A stretch of 14,992 nt of DNA from CAZJAT01 sp964544145 (GTDB lineage Bacteria > Hydrothermota > 32-111), in contig CAZJAT010000035.1 in NCBI GenBank assembly GCA_964544145.1, positions 1 to 14,992 on the forward strand, read 5' to 3'. The notes beneath the pieces were generated by a model, which searched no databases, was not told where the DNA came from, and saw only the letters and a program-made list of their open reading frames with translations. Below are positions 1-6,323 of the stretch, piece by piece. Position numbers and translations under genes: made by a program. Within the stretch, counting starts at the first letter, position 1. Each line of letters opens with the position of its first letter.

Positions 1-35
1 CAACACAAAGTAAAAACCGGATAATATGGGGGAGA

Positions 36-178
36 TTAGTGGCTGGTAAACTGGTAAGCTGGTGGCTGGTAAACTGGTAGCTGGTAAAATAGTAACTGGT
101 GAGCTGGTGGCTGGTAAAATAGTAGCTGGTGAGCTGGTGGCTGGTAAATTAGTGGCTAGTAAGCTGGTGGCTGGTATG
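36..178. repeat. Degenerate 15/30-bp tandem repeat
   Basis: This stretch is built from alternating 7- and 8-base words that nearly all end in TGGT or AGT, such as GGCTGGT, AAACTGGT, GAGCTGGT and AAAATAGT. From about position 84 it settles into near-perfect 30-base units made of two 15-base halves. On the plus strand one frame is open from 50 to 181 (44 codons) between two TAA stops. It reads as a five-residue repeat of the form K-(L/I)-V-A-G. There is no convincing start codon or ribosome binding site, so I treat it as an intergenic repeat rather than a gene. It lies at the left edge of the scaffold, where such repeats often break assemblies, and just downstream of the minus-strand permease gene. 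Nothing else is visible in 1-213. Confidence 0.85.
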
Positions 179-213
179 GGATAATACAATTAGGAATTGG
201 AAATGAAGAGAGA

Positions 214-1449
214 TTATTCCTCCTTGACAGAATATCCTGCTTGTTCTATGGCTGTTTTAAGTTCTGATATATCTGCTTTCCCATATATCTTCACGCTTTT
301 TGTATTCAGATCTATATGCACATCATCTATGCCGTCAATGGCCATTACTGCATTTGTAATGGTTTTCACACAATGCTGACATGTCATGTCATTAACCGTC
401 CACTCTATCAATAGATTCATTCCCTTCACCCCCTGAGGTCTCTTTATTATTTTCACAATATATGTTCTCATTATCAGTAAGATAAGCACTATGGCAGACA
501 ATTGTTTTATCCATAATGGAAGCATATTCATTCCGCCTTTCATTAATTCTGTATTCATATTGGGCAGTGTCCATATATAATCCAATAATAATCCGAACAT
601 CAGAGCAACTGTGATTATTGAGAGTAGATATATTGCCAGTGTTTTCTTACCGAATTTACCTAAAATAAATGATATTGTTGCAGTATTTGTTGCAGGTCCT
701 GCTATAAGAAACACCAGACCTGCTCCCGGTGCCATACCTTTCAGTATAAGGGAAGCAGCAATAGGTATTGAACCCGTTGCACACACATACATGGGAATGG
801 CAATAAGCATCATCAATGGATAAGCAATCCAGGCATTGCTCATATAATGCAGCATAAAGGCATCCGGCACCAGCGCAGAGATTAATCCGCCTGCGATTAT
901 ACCTATAATAAGCCATTTCCCTGTATCATCAATCAATTCAATAAACCCATATTTCAATGCATCAATAAATCTATTTTTCGGCTGTTTATCATCAATGCTG
1001 CATGATTTACATACCTTTTCATACACATTTACAGGTGATTTATCCGTCCTGTTAACAAATGTTCCCGCAAGCAATCCGCCTACAAATGAAGCAATGGGCC
1101 TAAATAGTGCAAATATAGGTCCCATAAGGGCATATGTTGCCAATATGGAATCAATGCCTGAGGTTGGAGTTGATATCAGGAAAGAGATAACAGAACCCTT
1201 GCCTGCACCCTCTTTCTCTAAATGTGCTGAAATCGGTATTACGCCGCAGGAACATACTGGTATGGGAATACCGAACAGTGTTGCTTTTAATACAGCGAGG
1301 AATGAATGCCCCGATAAATGTCTGTATATGAATGCCCTATTCAGCATAAGATGGAGCAGTCCTGCAATAAAGAATCCAAACAGCAGATATGGTGCCATTT
1401 CCATTGTCAGAAACCAAATTTCCTTTAATATCAAAAGCAGATAATGCAT
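214..1449 (-). CDS. SO_0444/ArsP-type metal permease with C-terminal HMA domain
   Basis: This 411-residue protein is an integral membrane permease of the DUF318/ArsP superfamily, SO_0444-like branch, whose members are annotated as Cu/Zn efflux transporters. Two related hydrophobic halves are visible. The first carries the signature PVCSCGVIP (Cys66, Cys68). The second carries YVCATGSIPI (Cys223) followed by GPATNTATI. A soluble loop between them has an extra C-x2-C pair (Cys147, Cys150). Residues about 345-411 form a heavy-metal-associated domain with MTCQHC (Cys357, Cys360) and a GY near the end, as in copper chaperone domains. It is the last gene of the operon, starting 3 bases after the stop of the iscU-like gene. 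The tethered HMA domain suggests delivery of a soft metal ion to the permease. Metal identity (Cu+, Zn2+ or a metalloid) and the export direction are inferred from the family. Confidence 0.85.
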   Translation of the reverse strand: MHYLLLILKEIWFLTMEMAPYLLFGFFIAGLLHLMLNRAFIYRHLSGHSFLAVLKATLFGIPIPVCSCGVIPISAHLEKEGAGKGSVISFLISTPTSGIDSILATYALMGPIFALFRPIASFVGGLLAGTFVNRTDKSPVNVYEKVCKSCSIDDKQPKNRFIDALKYGFIELIDDTGKWLIIGIIAGGLISALVPDAFMLHYMSNAWIAYPLMMLIAIPMYVCATGSIPIAASLILKGMAPGAGLVFLIAGPATNTATISFILGKFGKKTLAIYLLSIITVALMFGLLLDYIWTLPNMNTELMKGGMNMLPLWIKQLSAIVLILLIMRTYIVKIIKRPQGVKGMNLLIEWTVNDMTCQHCVKTITNAVMAIDGIDDVHIDLNTKSVKIYGKADISELKTAIEQAGYSVKEE

Positions 1450-1452
1450 TAT

Positions 1453-2088
1453 TTATTCCGTGAAATTCACATTTACTGTTTCAATGTCCCAGAGTGCCTG
1501 CAATTTATCCAGGATATCCTCTTTTATTGCATTGGCAAATTGATGATTGAATGGGAGATCAACAATAATATCTATTGTTTTACCCTTTAAATCAATATGT
1601 TTGATTAAATCAGTTTTTACAATATCCAAACCGCTTATTGGATTCATCACATGCTTCAGCCGTTCCTCAATAATCGGTATATCAGTGGGTTTATTATCTA
1701 CAGATATGCCATTCTTCTCTTCATAATCCTGAATTGCCGCCTTAAGTCCGTCAACTGCAAGTACTGAACAATGCTGTTTGACAGGGGGTAATCCGCCCAA
1801 TTCATCTGCAGCTTCATTCCAGGATATCTGTTTTGCCTCTTCAATGGTCTTACCCATTGCCAAATCAGTTATTATTGAACCTGTAGCAATATTGGATGCA
1901 CATCCATATGATTGAAATTTGATATCCTCAATTGTCTGTGTTTCCTTATTAACATTAATATACACTGCAACCATATCTCCACACGCAGGCGAACCCTCCA
2001 TTGCTTTTCCGTCAGGATTCTCTATTGTACCTACATTGTGCGGGTGTTTGAAGTGTTCAATTACCTTTTTTGTATAGGGAATGCTCAT
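1453..2088 (-). CDS. IscU/NifU-type Fe-S scaffold fused to a MIP18/DUF59-like domain
   Basis: This is a 211-residue protein. Residues 1-125 are an IscU-type Fe-S cluster scaffold with all three cluster cysteines in place: Cys36 in SPACGD (with Asp38), Cys63 in SYGCAS, and Cys107 in LPPVKQHCS, the loop that contacts IscS in the E. coli system. Residues about 130-211 resemble the MIP18/DUF59 fold found at the start of Mrp-type carriers and in SUF-associated proteins. The pattern is E-x2-L-x2-V-x-(N/D)-P-x2-G-x-D-I-V, then alternating short strands and a helix. Standard IscU is about 128 residues, so the tail is a real addition. The start ATG overlaps the stop of the IscS-like gene (ATGA), so translation is probably coupled. 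Assembly of a cluster on the N-domain is expected from the conserved residues. The role of the tail, perhaps cluster transfer, is inference. Confidence 0.87.
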   Translation of the reverse strand: MSIPYTKKVIEHFKHPHNVGTIENPDGKAMEGSPACGDMVAVYINVNKETQTIEDIKFQSYGCASNIATGSIITDLAMGKTIEEAKQISWNEAADELGGLPPVKQHCSVLAVDGLKAAIQDYEEKNGISVDNKPTDIPIIEERLKHVMNPISGLDIVKTDLIKHIDLKGKTIDIIVDLPFNHQFANAIKEDILDKLQALWDIETVNVNFTE

Positions 2089-3101
2089 TCTGCACCTCCA
2101 TTATTCAAAGGACTGATAGCCCTTAGAGTATTTATGATCTCTTTCAATTCTTTAACAACATTATCTATTTCCTCAATACTATTGAATCTTCCCAATGTAA
2201 AGCGTATTGAGCCATGAGCCCTCTCATGATCGCCGCCAATAGCAAGAATCACATGGCTGGCCTCAAGGGATTTGCTGAAACATGCCGACCCCGTTGATAC
2301 TGCAATACCCCTCATGTCAAGGTGAAGGGTAATGGATTCCCCTTCAACAAAATGAAATGTTATATTGGCATTATGAGGCAATCTCTGTTTCTCATGACCA
2401 TTCAATATGACATCTTCTATATTCTCATTTATCTCTTTAATCAGATAATCTCTCATTTGTTCAAGCTTCTTATTTTCTTTATTGCTCATTAATTTCACAG
2501 CAGCTGCAAAGCCGGCAATTGAAGGTATATTTTCAGGACCAGGTCTTTTCCCTGCTTCCTGATATCCTCCAAACATCAATGGTGCAAATTTTATGCCCTT
2601 TTTAACAAATAATGCGCCAACACCTCTTGGTCCATGCAGGGTGTATGAATCCATGCTCATTGCATCAAGACCAATGGATTTAACATCAATGGGTATATGT
2701 TTATATGCATGTGTTGCATCTGTGTGGAATGGAATTTCATTCTTGTTTGCAATCATACTCAATGTGTGAATATCCTGTATTGTCCCAATCTCCTGATTTG
2801 CTGTTTGGATAGAGATCAGGGCTGTATCATTATTTATTGCTTTAGCCAAGGCATCTGCATCCACAATACCATATTGATCAACGGGTAAATATGTTACTGA
2901 ATATCCCTGTTTTTCAAGATACCGCATAATATTCAATACGGAGAAATCCTCAATAGCTGATGTGATAATATGTTTCTTATCGGTTTTCTTGAGTATTCCC
3001 TGAATGGCCATATTATTTGATTCTGTATATCCTGATGTAAATATAATCTCCTCAGGTTTTGCATTGATTGAATCAGCTATAACAGAGCGGAATACAATGA
3101 G
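2085..3101 (-). CDS. IscS/NifS homologue lacking the PLP lysine (5' end lost in gap)
   Basis: This is a class V aminotransferase-fold protein of the cysteine desulfurase family. About 50 N-terminal residues are missing in the N gap. TSG-x-TESNN near the start, the ANQEIG loop, DAT, GPRG and the C-terminal persulfide loop SACFSKSLEASH all align with IscS, so homology is secure. The PLP pocket is dismantled, however. The S-(G/A)-H-K stretch that carries the Schiff-base lysine reads D-S-Y-T (Thr codon at 2640-2642). The pyridine-stacking His of EHKAVL-type motifs is Asp (EDFSVL). DATQ is DATH, and RSGT is RPGP. The persulfide cysteine is kept (codon 2280-2282). It should therefore not be annotated as an active PLP cysteine desulfurase without evidence. 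The Archaeoglobus fulgidus IscS, as I recall, also lacks this lysine. A persulfide carrier or IscU partner role is my inference. It lies between dsrE2 and iscU. Confidence 0.85.
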   Translation of the reverse strand, partial: LIVFRSVIADSINAKPEEIIFTSGYTESNNMAIQGILKKTDKKHIITSAIEDFSVLNIMRYLEKQGYSVTYLPVDQYGIVDADALAKAINNDTALISIQTANQEIGTIQDIHTLSMIANKNEIPFHTDATHAYKHIPIDVKSIGLDAMSMDSYTLHGPRGVGALFVKKGIKFAPLMFGGYQEAGKRPGPENIPSIAGFAAAVKLMSNKENKKLEQMRDYLIKEINENIEDVILNGHEKQRLPHNANITFHFVEGESITLHLDMRGIAVSTGSACFSKSLEASHVILAIGGDHERAHGSIRFTLGRFNSIEEIDNVVKELKEIINTLRAISPLNNGGAE

Positions 3102-3201
3102 NNNNNNNNNNNNNNNNNNNNNNNNNNNNNNNNNNNNNNNNNNNNNNNNNNNNNNNNNNNNNNNNNNNNNNNNNNNNNNNNNNNNNNNNNNNNNNNNNNN
3201 N
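3102..3201. other. Assembly gap of 100 N
   Basis: Exactly 100 consecutive N, the conventional placeholder for a gap of unknown size. A reading frame happens to run through it and joins the DsrE2-type N-terminus to the IscS-like protein, but this apparent 427-residue fusion is an artefact. By family lengths roughly 110 residues of the DsrE2 protein and about 50 of the IscS homologue are absent. The true missing stretch is therefore probably nearer 450-500 bases than 100. Confidence 0.97.
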
Positions 3202-3344
3202 CCTTTTTTCAATAATGTTAATCCCCAGAATGTGAAAAATATTGTTGCCTCATAACCCATTGCTAAAGCTCCATTTGCAAGGATAAGGGCTGACATTGTC
3301 TTATCAAAATCATTTGAATGCATAATAATAGTCATTTTTTTCAT
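3202..3344 (-). CDS. DsrE2 (DsrE/DsrF/DrsH-like) sulfur carrier, 3' end lost in gap
   Basis: Only the first 47 residues are present. They start MKKMTIIMHSND and continue to the characteristic FFTFWGLTLLKK, a strongly conserved segment of the membrane-associated DsrE2/DrsE_2 family. Full-length members have about 160 residues and are sulfur-trafficking proteins that work with TusA and rhodaneses. The better start is the ATG at 3344-3342. It overlaps the tusA stop by one base (TAATG) and has AAGGAT about 10 bases upstream. An in-frame ATG eight codons earlier at 3368 lies inside tusA and lacks a better site. The catalytic cysteine region lies in the missing part, so activity cannot be judged. 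Confidence 0.8.
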
Positions 3345-3562
3345 TATATTTCTATCCTTATTGTCCATATTCCATTCTTATCTGTATTATCCAATATCTT
3401 CAGTCCCAATGATTCAATTGCGAGTGGTATTTCATCCCTTGATGAGAGATGCGTCCCCTGTATCTCAATAATATCTCCTTTTTCTGCCTTTCTAATAGCT
3501 TTTCTGGTTTCTATCAAAGGCACGGGACATGTTTGATTTCTCACATCAATCTTTATTAACAT
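3344..3562 (-). CDS. tusA: TusA/SirA-family sulfur carrier
   Basis: This 72-residue protein is the size of typical TusA. It holds the defining N-terminal motif TCPVP (Cys12, Pro13, Pro15), where the cysteine carries a persulfide. The usual beta-alpha-beta-alpha-beta pattern follows, ending in IWTIRIEI. TusA passes sulfane sulfur between sulfurtransferases such as IscS, DsrE proteins and rhodaneses. The start is supported by AAGGAA six bases upstream of the ATG. The gene overlaps the end of the Rrf2 regulator by 17 bases and abuts dsrE2. TusA next to DsrE2 is a recurrent pairing in sulfur-oxidising and persulfide-handling loci. Its direct partners here are inferred from position. Confidence 0.93.
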   Translation of the reverse strand: MLIKIDVRNQTCPVPLIETRKAIRKAEKGDIIEIQGTHLSSRDEIPLAIESLGLKILDNTDKNGIWTIRIEI

Positions 3563-3956
3563 TATTATTTCCTTTTCTGAGTGAATCCAATGTTGTTTCT
3601 TCCAGTATCTTCCTATATGAGTTTCTCAATTTTTCCCACAGGTGCTGAGTAGAACATTGAGGGGAATGCTTACAATGCTGAGGGTTTTCGGCACATGGCG
3701 CCGGATAATCCATGCCTTCCAGTAATGATACAATCTCATATGCATTTATTTCACTTGGATGTCTGCCTAATATGTATCCGCCCTTCCGTCTCCGAATCAA
3801 TCCAGCTACCTTTAATGGCCTGATTATATTATCCAGATATTTCATGGATAGATTTTCATGCTCTGCTATGTCCTTAAGTAATATGGGTTTATCATATTCA
3901 GCAGCAAGCACAACCATTGTCCTCAATCCGTATCGTGACCTTGTATTTAATTTCAT
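3546..3956 (-). CDS. Rrf2-family (IscR-like) Fe-S-sensing transcriptional regulator
   Basis: This 136-residue protein has the Rrf2 winged helix-turn-helix at its N-terminus: KLNTRSRYGLR, then LLKDIAEHENLSMKYLDNI as the recognition region and a wing ending RRKGGY. Three cysteines, Cys88, Cys95 and Cys101, are spaced C-x6-C-x5-C. This is close to the C-x5-C-x5-C of IscR and makes a bound [2Fe-2S] cluster likely. The usual HLW follows the last cysteine. I start it at the ATG at 3956, with AAGGAG five bases upstream at 3962-3967, rather than at the TTG one codon earlier. It is the first gene of the sulfur/Fe-S operon and probably autoregulates it through the dyad at 3978-3996. Direct regulation of the operon is inference. 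Confidence 0.9.
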   Translation of the reverse strand: MKLNTRSRYGLRTMVVLAAEYDKPILLKDIAEHENLSMKYLDNIIRPLKVAGLIRRRKGGYILGRHPSEINAYEIVSLLEGMDYPAPCAENPQHCKHSPQCSTQHLWEKLRNSYRKILEETTLDSLRKGNNNVNKD

Positions 3957-3977
3957 CAATACTCCTTGTTCTATTTA

Positions 3978-3996
3978 TTCTATTGAATTAGTAGAA
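3978..3996. promoter_or_regulatory. Candidate Rrf2 operator (imperfect dyad)
   Basis: The sequence TTCTATTGAATTAGTAGAA is an imperfect inverted repeat with perfect outer arms TTCTA/TAGAA; 7 of 9 arm positions pair. It lies directly after the predicted transcription start of the Rrf2 gene and 22 bases before its ATG. A repressor could act there. Assignment to Rrf2 is positional inference. Confidence 0.45.
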
Positions 3997-4004
3997 TCAA
4001 TGAA

Positions 4005-4032
4005 AATGTAGTTATCTTTTGCGTTTTGTCAA
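4005..4032 (-). promoter_or_regulatory. Sigma70-type promoter of the Rrf2-tusA operon
   Basis: On the minus strand a perfect -35 box TTGACA (4032-4027) is followed after 16 bases by TACATT (4010-4005), four of six with TATAAT. Transcription would start near 3998, giving a leader of about 42 bases before the Rrf2 ATG. Confidence 0.65.
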
Positions 4033-4062
4033 TGTTTCTATTCCAGATTCATGCATCACTAT

Positions 4063-4078
4063 TGACATTTTTTTGTCA
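4063..4078. promoter_or_regulatory. CRP/FNR-like dyad TGACA-N6-TGTCA
   Basis: Two perfect 5-base arms are separated by six T, giving the 16-base geometry of CRP/FNR-family sites. The centre at 4070.5 is about 72 bases upstream of the predicted start of the Rrf2 operon, a usual class I activator position. The left arm also overlaps a TTGACA on the plus strand (4062-4067), so it could instead be part of a promoter. The binding protein is unknown. Confidence 0.35.
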
Positions 4079-4163
4079 TTATGTTATCAAATATTCAAAA
4101 AGGATATCTATTGAAAATTATTACAATAATATTAATAATTAAACACATCAATAAATTTAAAAC

Positions 4164-4191
4164 TTGACATACATATATACTGTGTTATGGT
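4164..4191 (+). promoter_or_regulatory. Sigma70-type promoter of the NifX-like gene
   Basis: A perfect TTGACA (4164-4169) is followed after 16 bases by TATGGT (4186-4191). Initiation near 4198 gives a leader of about 16 bases ending in GGAGG (4204-4208). This excludes the in-frame ATG at 4202, which overlaps that ribosome binding site, as a likely start. Confidence 0.65.
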
Positions 4192-4213
4192 AAGTTAAAC
4201 AATGGAGGTCAAT

Positions 4214-4579
4214 ATGCGTATAGCAATCCCGGTACTGAATAATCTTGGAAAGGAATCAAGGATTAGTGAACATTTCGGACACACGCCTCACTTTGCTTTT
4301 ATTGATATGGATAGTGATGGTAAATATACGGTTAATGTTGAAGAGAATATGCTTGAATCCCACGGACCCGGTGATATACCCACATTTCTCTCCGGTAAAA
4401 AGGTCAATAAGATTGTTGTTATGGGTATAGGCGGCCGTGCAATCGGCTTTTTCCAACAGCTGGGCATTGATGTAGTCAGGGGAGCTGACGGCACTGTTGA
4501 AGAAATCCTTGAGGCCATGAAGAATGATACATTAGCAGATAAGGATTATACACCAAAAGAAAAACATCATGATCATTGA
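4214..4579 (+). CDS. NifX/NifB-domain (dinitrogenase cofactor biosynthesis family) protein
   Basis: This 121-residue protein has the ribonuclease H-like fold of the NifX/NifY/NifB C-terminal family. It begins MRIAIPVLNN, has RISEHFGHTPHFAFID, then KVNKIVVMGIGGRA and a terminal GADGTVEEILEAM segment. Stand-alone members are widespread in anaerobes without nitrogenase and are thought to bind Fe-S or Fe-Mo-type clusters. No nif genes occur here, so a nitrogen-fixation role should not be assumed. The C-terminus ends in a histidine-rich tail (KHHDH) that could bind metal. The start is set by GGAGG five bases upstream. It is transcribed divergently from the Rrf2-led operon and shares its regulatory region, which fits a metal- or Fe-S-responsive role. 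That link is inference. Confidence 0.88.
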   Translation: MRIAIPVLNNLGKESRISEHFGHTPHFAFIDMDSDGKYTVNVEENMLESHGPGDIPTFLSGKKVNKIVVMGIGGRAIGFFQQLGIDVVRGADGTVEEILEAMKNDTLADKDYTPKEKHHDH

Positions 4580-4587
4580 GCCAGACA

Positions 4588-5178
4588 ATGAATCTGCCTG
4601 CTGATTCATTTACATTCTCATATATCATTCTGCCTCTACTTATTATTCTGGCACGCATCATTGATGTATCCATAGGCACATTGCGTATTATTTATGTTTC
4701 AAAGGGCATGAAATATATTGCCCCTATTCTTGGTTTTTTTGAGGTATTGATATGGCTGCTTGCCATAGGTCAGATTATGCAGAATCTGGACAATTGGGTA
4801 TGTTATGCTGCATATGGACTGGGTTTTGCATTGGGCAATTATGTGGGCATATTGCTGGAGAAAAAACTTAAAATGGGCACTTACATTATCCGCATAATCA
4901 CACAAAAGGGTGCCGATGAACTCTGCTCTGCGCTATACCGGGAGAATTACGGCATAACCCGCATCAATGCAGAGGGTTCGACCGGTCCGGTTGAAGTATT
5001 ATATATGATTATCAGAAGAAAAAATATCATGCATGTGGAAAGACTTATTGAACAGCATAATCCCAATGCATTCTATACCATTGAGGATGTAAGATTTGTA
5101 TCCCAGGGTATATTCCCGCCGTCTCATTCAATGCGTGATATCAGTAATAAACGCATACGCGGCTTGATGAGGCATTAG
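4588..5178 (+). CDS. UPF0316 membrane protein (DUF5698-DUF2179)
   Basis: About 196 residues long. Three hydrophobic segments (about residues 8-30, 43-62 and 68-90) include the conserved ARIIDVSIGTLRIIYVSKG stretch, which identifies the UPF0316/DUF5698 family. A soluble C-terminal DUF2179 domain follows from about residue 100, with GADELC, YGITRI and MIIRRKNI. The function of the family is unknown. The ATG at 4588 is chosen. A TTG at 4576 that overlaps the stop of the NifX-like gene is an alternative and would favour translational coupling. It is probably co-transcribed with the NifX-like gene and converges on the porin gene with only 18 bases between stops. No good terminator is visible in that gap. 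Confidence 0.85.
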   Translation: MNLPADSFTFSYIILPLLIILARIIDVSIGTLRIIYVSKGMKYIAPILGFFEVLIWLLAIGQIMQNLDNWVCYAAYGLGFALGNYVGILLEKKLKMGTYIIRIITQKGADELCSALYRENYGITRINAEGSTGPVEVLYMIIRRKNIMHVERLIEQHNPNAFYTIEDVRFVSQGIFPPSHSMRDISNKRIRGLMRH

Positions 5179-5196
5179 CCTATTTATTGCCTGTAA

Positions 5197-6228
5197 TCAA
5201 AACCAGATATGTGAGAATTTCCATTTTAATTGAAGCATCAATGTATTTTCAGGTGCATTTGCAGCATTTTCTTCCACGCTTCTCACATAATTTGTCTGCA
5301 GGGTAATCTGCGGAACATTATTCTCATCCCTGAGTATATTTACATTGACACCCGCTGTTATACTGTAATGATTATTGTCTGCACCAAATTCATCCCATGA
5401 ATCATATCTGCCTATTATGTCCATATCAATGGGCAATATGTTATTCAAATGAAGAACAGGCATTATCATATATCCATATGAATTGTCAGAATCATTATAT
5501 TCGGATAGAAATTCACCCCATAAACAGAGTATATTGTAATCAATTCTCGTCACTAATGCATAAGCAAATACAGATGTATCAGTCAACAGGGAATCATTCA
5601 GTTCACCGGCATTGAATAATCCATTACGCAGATAATGAACAGAACCGCCTATCATAAAATATTTTGAGGCATTTAATCTCATATTGGCTCCAAATGCCGG
5701 GTTTAGGTCTATACTGCTTCCTGCTTTTGTATATCCCTCACCATTCATCACCTGCAATGCATATTCTGCAAATCCATTAAAGAGTTTACCTGAGATACCT
5801 GCACCCAGGTCTGTTGATGATATCACCTTTTCTGTTGCTTCAATGGGTGCCGATATGCTTGTATAATCCCATTCATATACAGTTGCAAAATAATTCTTCA
5901 TAAGTCCGAATGTAAATTGAGCATCCGGTATGACGATATTGCTGAAATCAATATATGCATATTTAATCTTTAGCCCTGCTCCGTCTAATCCATCCTCATC
6001 AGAGAAAAAATCCAGATTGAATCTGCCTTTGATATTGTCATTGAATGTGGGCTCCAGGCGCACATAACCGCGATTAAAGGAAAATGCGCTCTGTGTAATT
6101 GAACCGCTTTCCATAGAGCCGGTATATCTATTCCATAATTCAAGCGATAGTTTTGTTTCCATTGCAATCGCTGATACTGCTATTATGGCAATGAAGAATA
6201 TAGTCAGAACAAGATGTTGAATTTTCAT
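5197..6228 (-). CDS. Outer-membrane beta-barrel porin-like protein
   Basis: This 343-residue protein has a clear Sec signal peptide: MKIQH, then a hydrophobic run to AVSAIA, with cleavage likely before METK. The mature part lacks hydrophobic helices and shows alternating amphipathic strands rich in aromatic and small residues. It ends in a phenylalanine (KFSHIWF), the typical C-terminal signal for outer-membrane barrels. RGYVRLEPTF and the FGLMKNYF region resemble phosphate-selective porin O/P-like proteins. The substrate cannot be read from sequence. A strong ribosome binding site, AGGAGG, lies about 8 bases upstream of the ATG. The gene seems to be its own unit, with an upstream dyad at 6269-6281 that may bind a Fur/PerR-type regulator. 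It is the best evidence that the organism is diderm. Confidence 0.82.
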   Translation of the reverse strand: MKIQHLVLTIFFIAIIAVSAIAMETKLSLELWNRYTGSMESGSITQSAFSFNRGYVRLEPTFNDNIKGRFNLDFFSDEDGLDGAGLKIKYAYIDFSNIVIPDAQFTFGLMKNYFATVYEWDYTSISAPIEATEKVISSTDLGAGISGKLFNGFAEYALQVMNGEGYTKAGSSIDLNPAFGANMRLNASKYFMIGGSVHYLRNGLFNAGELNDSLLTDTSVFAYALVTRIDYNILCLWGEFLSEYNDSDNSYGYMIMPVLHLNNILPIDMDIIGRYDSWDEFGADNNHYSITAGVNVNILRDENNVPQITLQTNYVRSVEENAANAPENTLMLQLKWKFSHIWF

Positions 6229-6268
6229 TAAAAGACCTCCTGTATTTCAGATTGCGCATTTATATTTA

Positions 6269-6281
6269 TACAATAATTGTA
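6269..6281. promoter_or_regulatory. Candidate Fur/PerR-type box upstream of the porin
   Basis: TACAATAATTGTA is a perfect 6-1-6 inverted repeat about 40 bases upstream of the porin start. With flanking bases it matches the 15-base PerR consensus TTATAATNATTATAA at about 12 positions. It overlaps AT-rich sequence (TATAAAT on the minus strand) that may be the -10 element; I could not fix a -35 box. Regulator identity is inference. Confidence 0.35.
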
Positions 6282-6323
6282 AGTTATTTTATTACAAATT
6301 TGAAAAAAATCAATATTATTGTA

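Noticed and set aside
36..178. CRISPR array
   Set aside because: Units are adjacent and degenerate with no unique spacers; it is a tandem repeat.
995..1444. 149-codon plus-strand frame opposite the metal permease
   Set aside because: Antisense shadow of a well-supported gene, with no ribosome binding site or recognisable protein pattern.
2085..3368. Single 427-residue DsrE2-cysteine desulfurase fusion
   Set aside because: The frame runs through exactly 100 N; both proteins lack conserved parts at the gap, so the fusion is a placeholder artefact.
4214..4579. Nitrogen fixation locus suggested by the NifX-like gene and the NifU/NifS-like genes
   Set aside because: No nitrogenase or nifB/E/N genes are present, and these families are common in non-diazotrophs.
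5170..5181. Hairpin AGGC-ATTA-GCCT at the end of the UPF0316 gene as a terminator
   Set aside because: Only a 4-base stem overlapping the stop codon, with a weak T-rich tail; too short to support.
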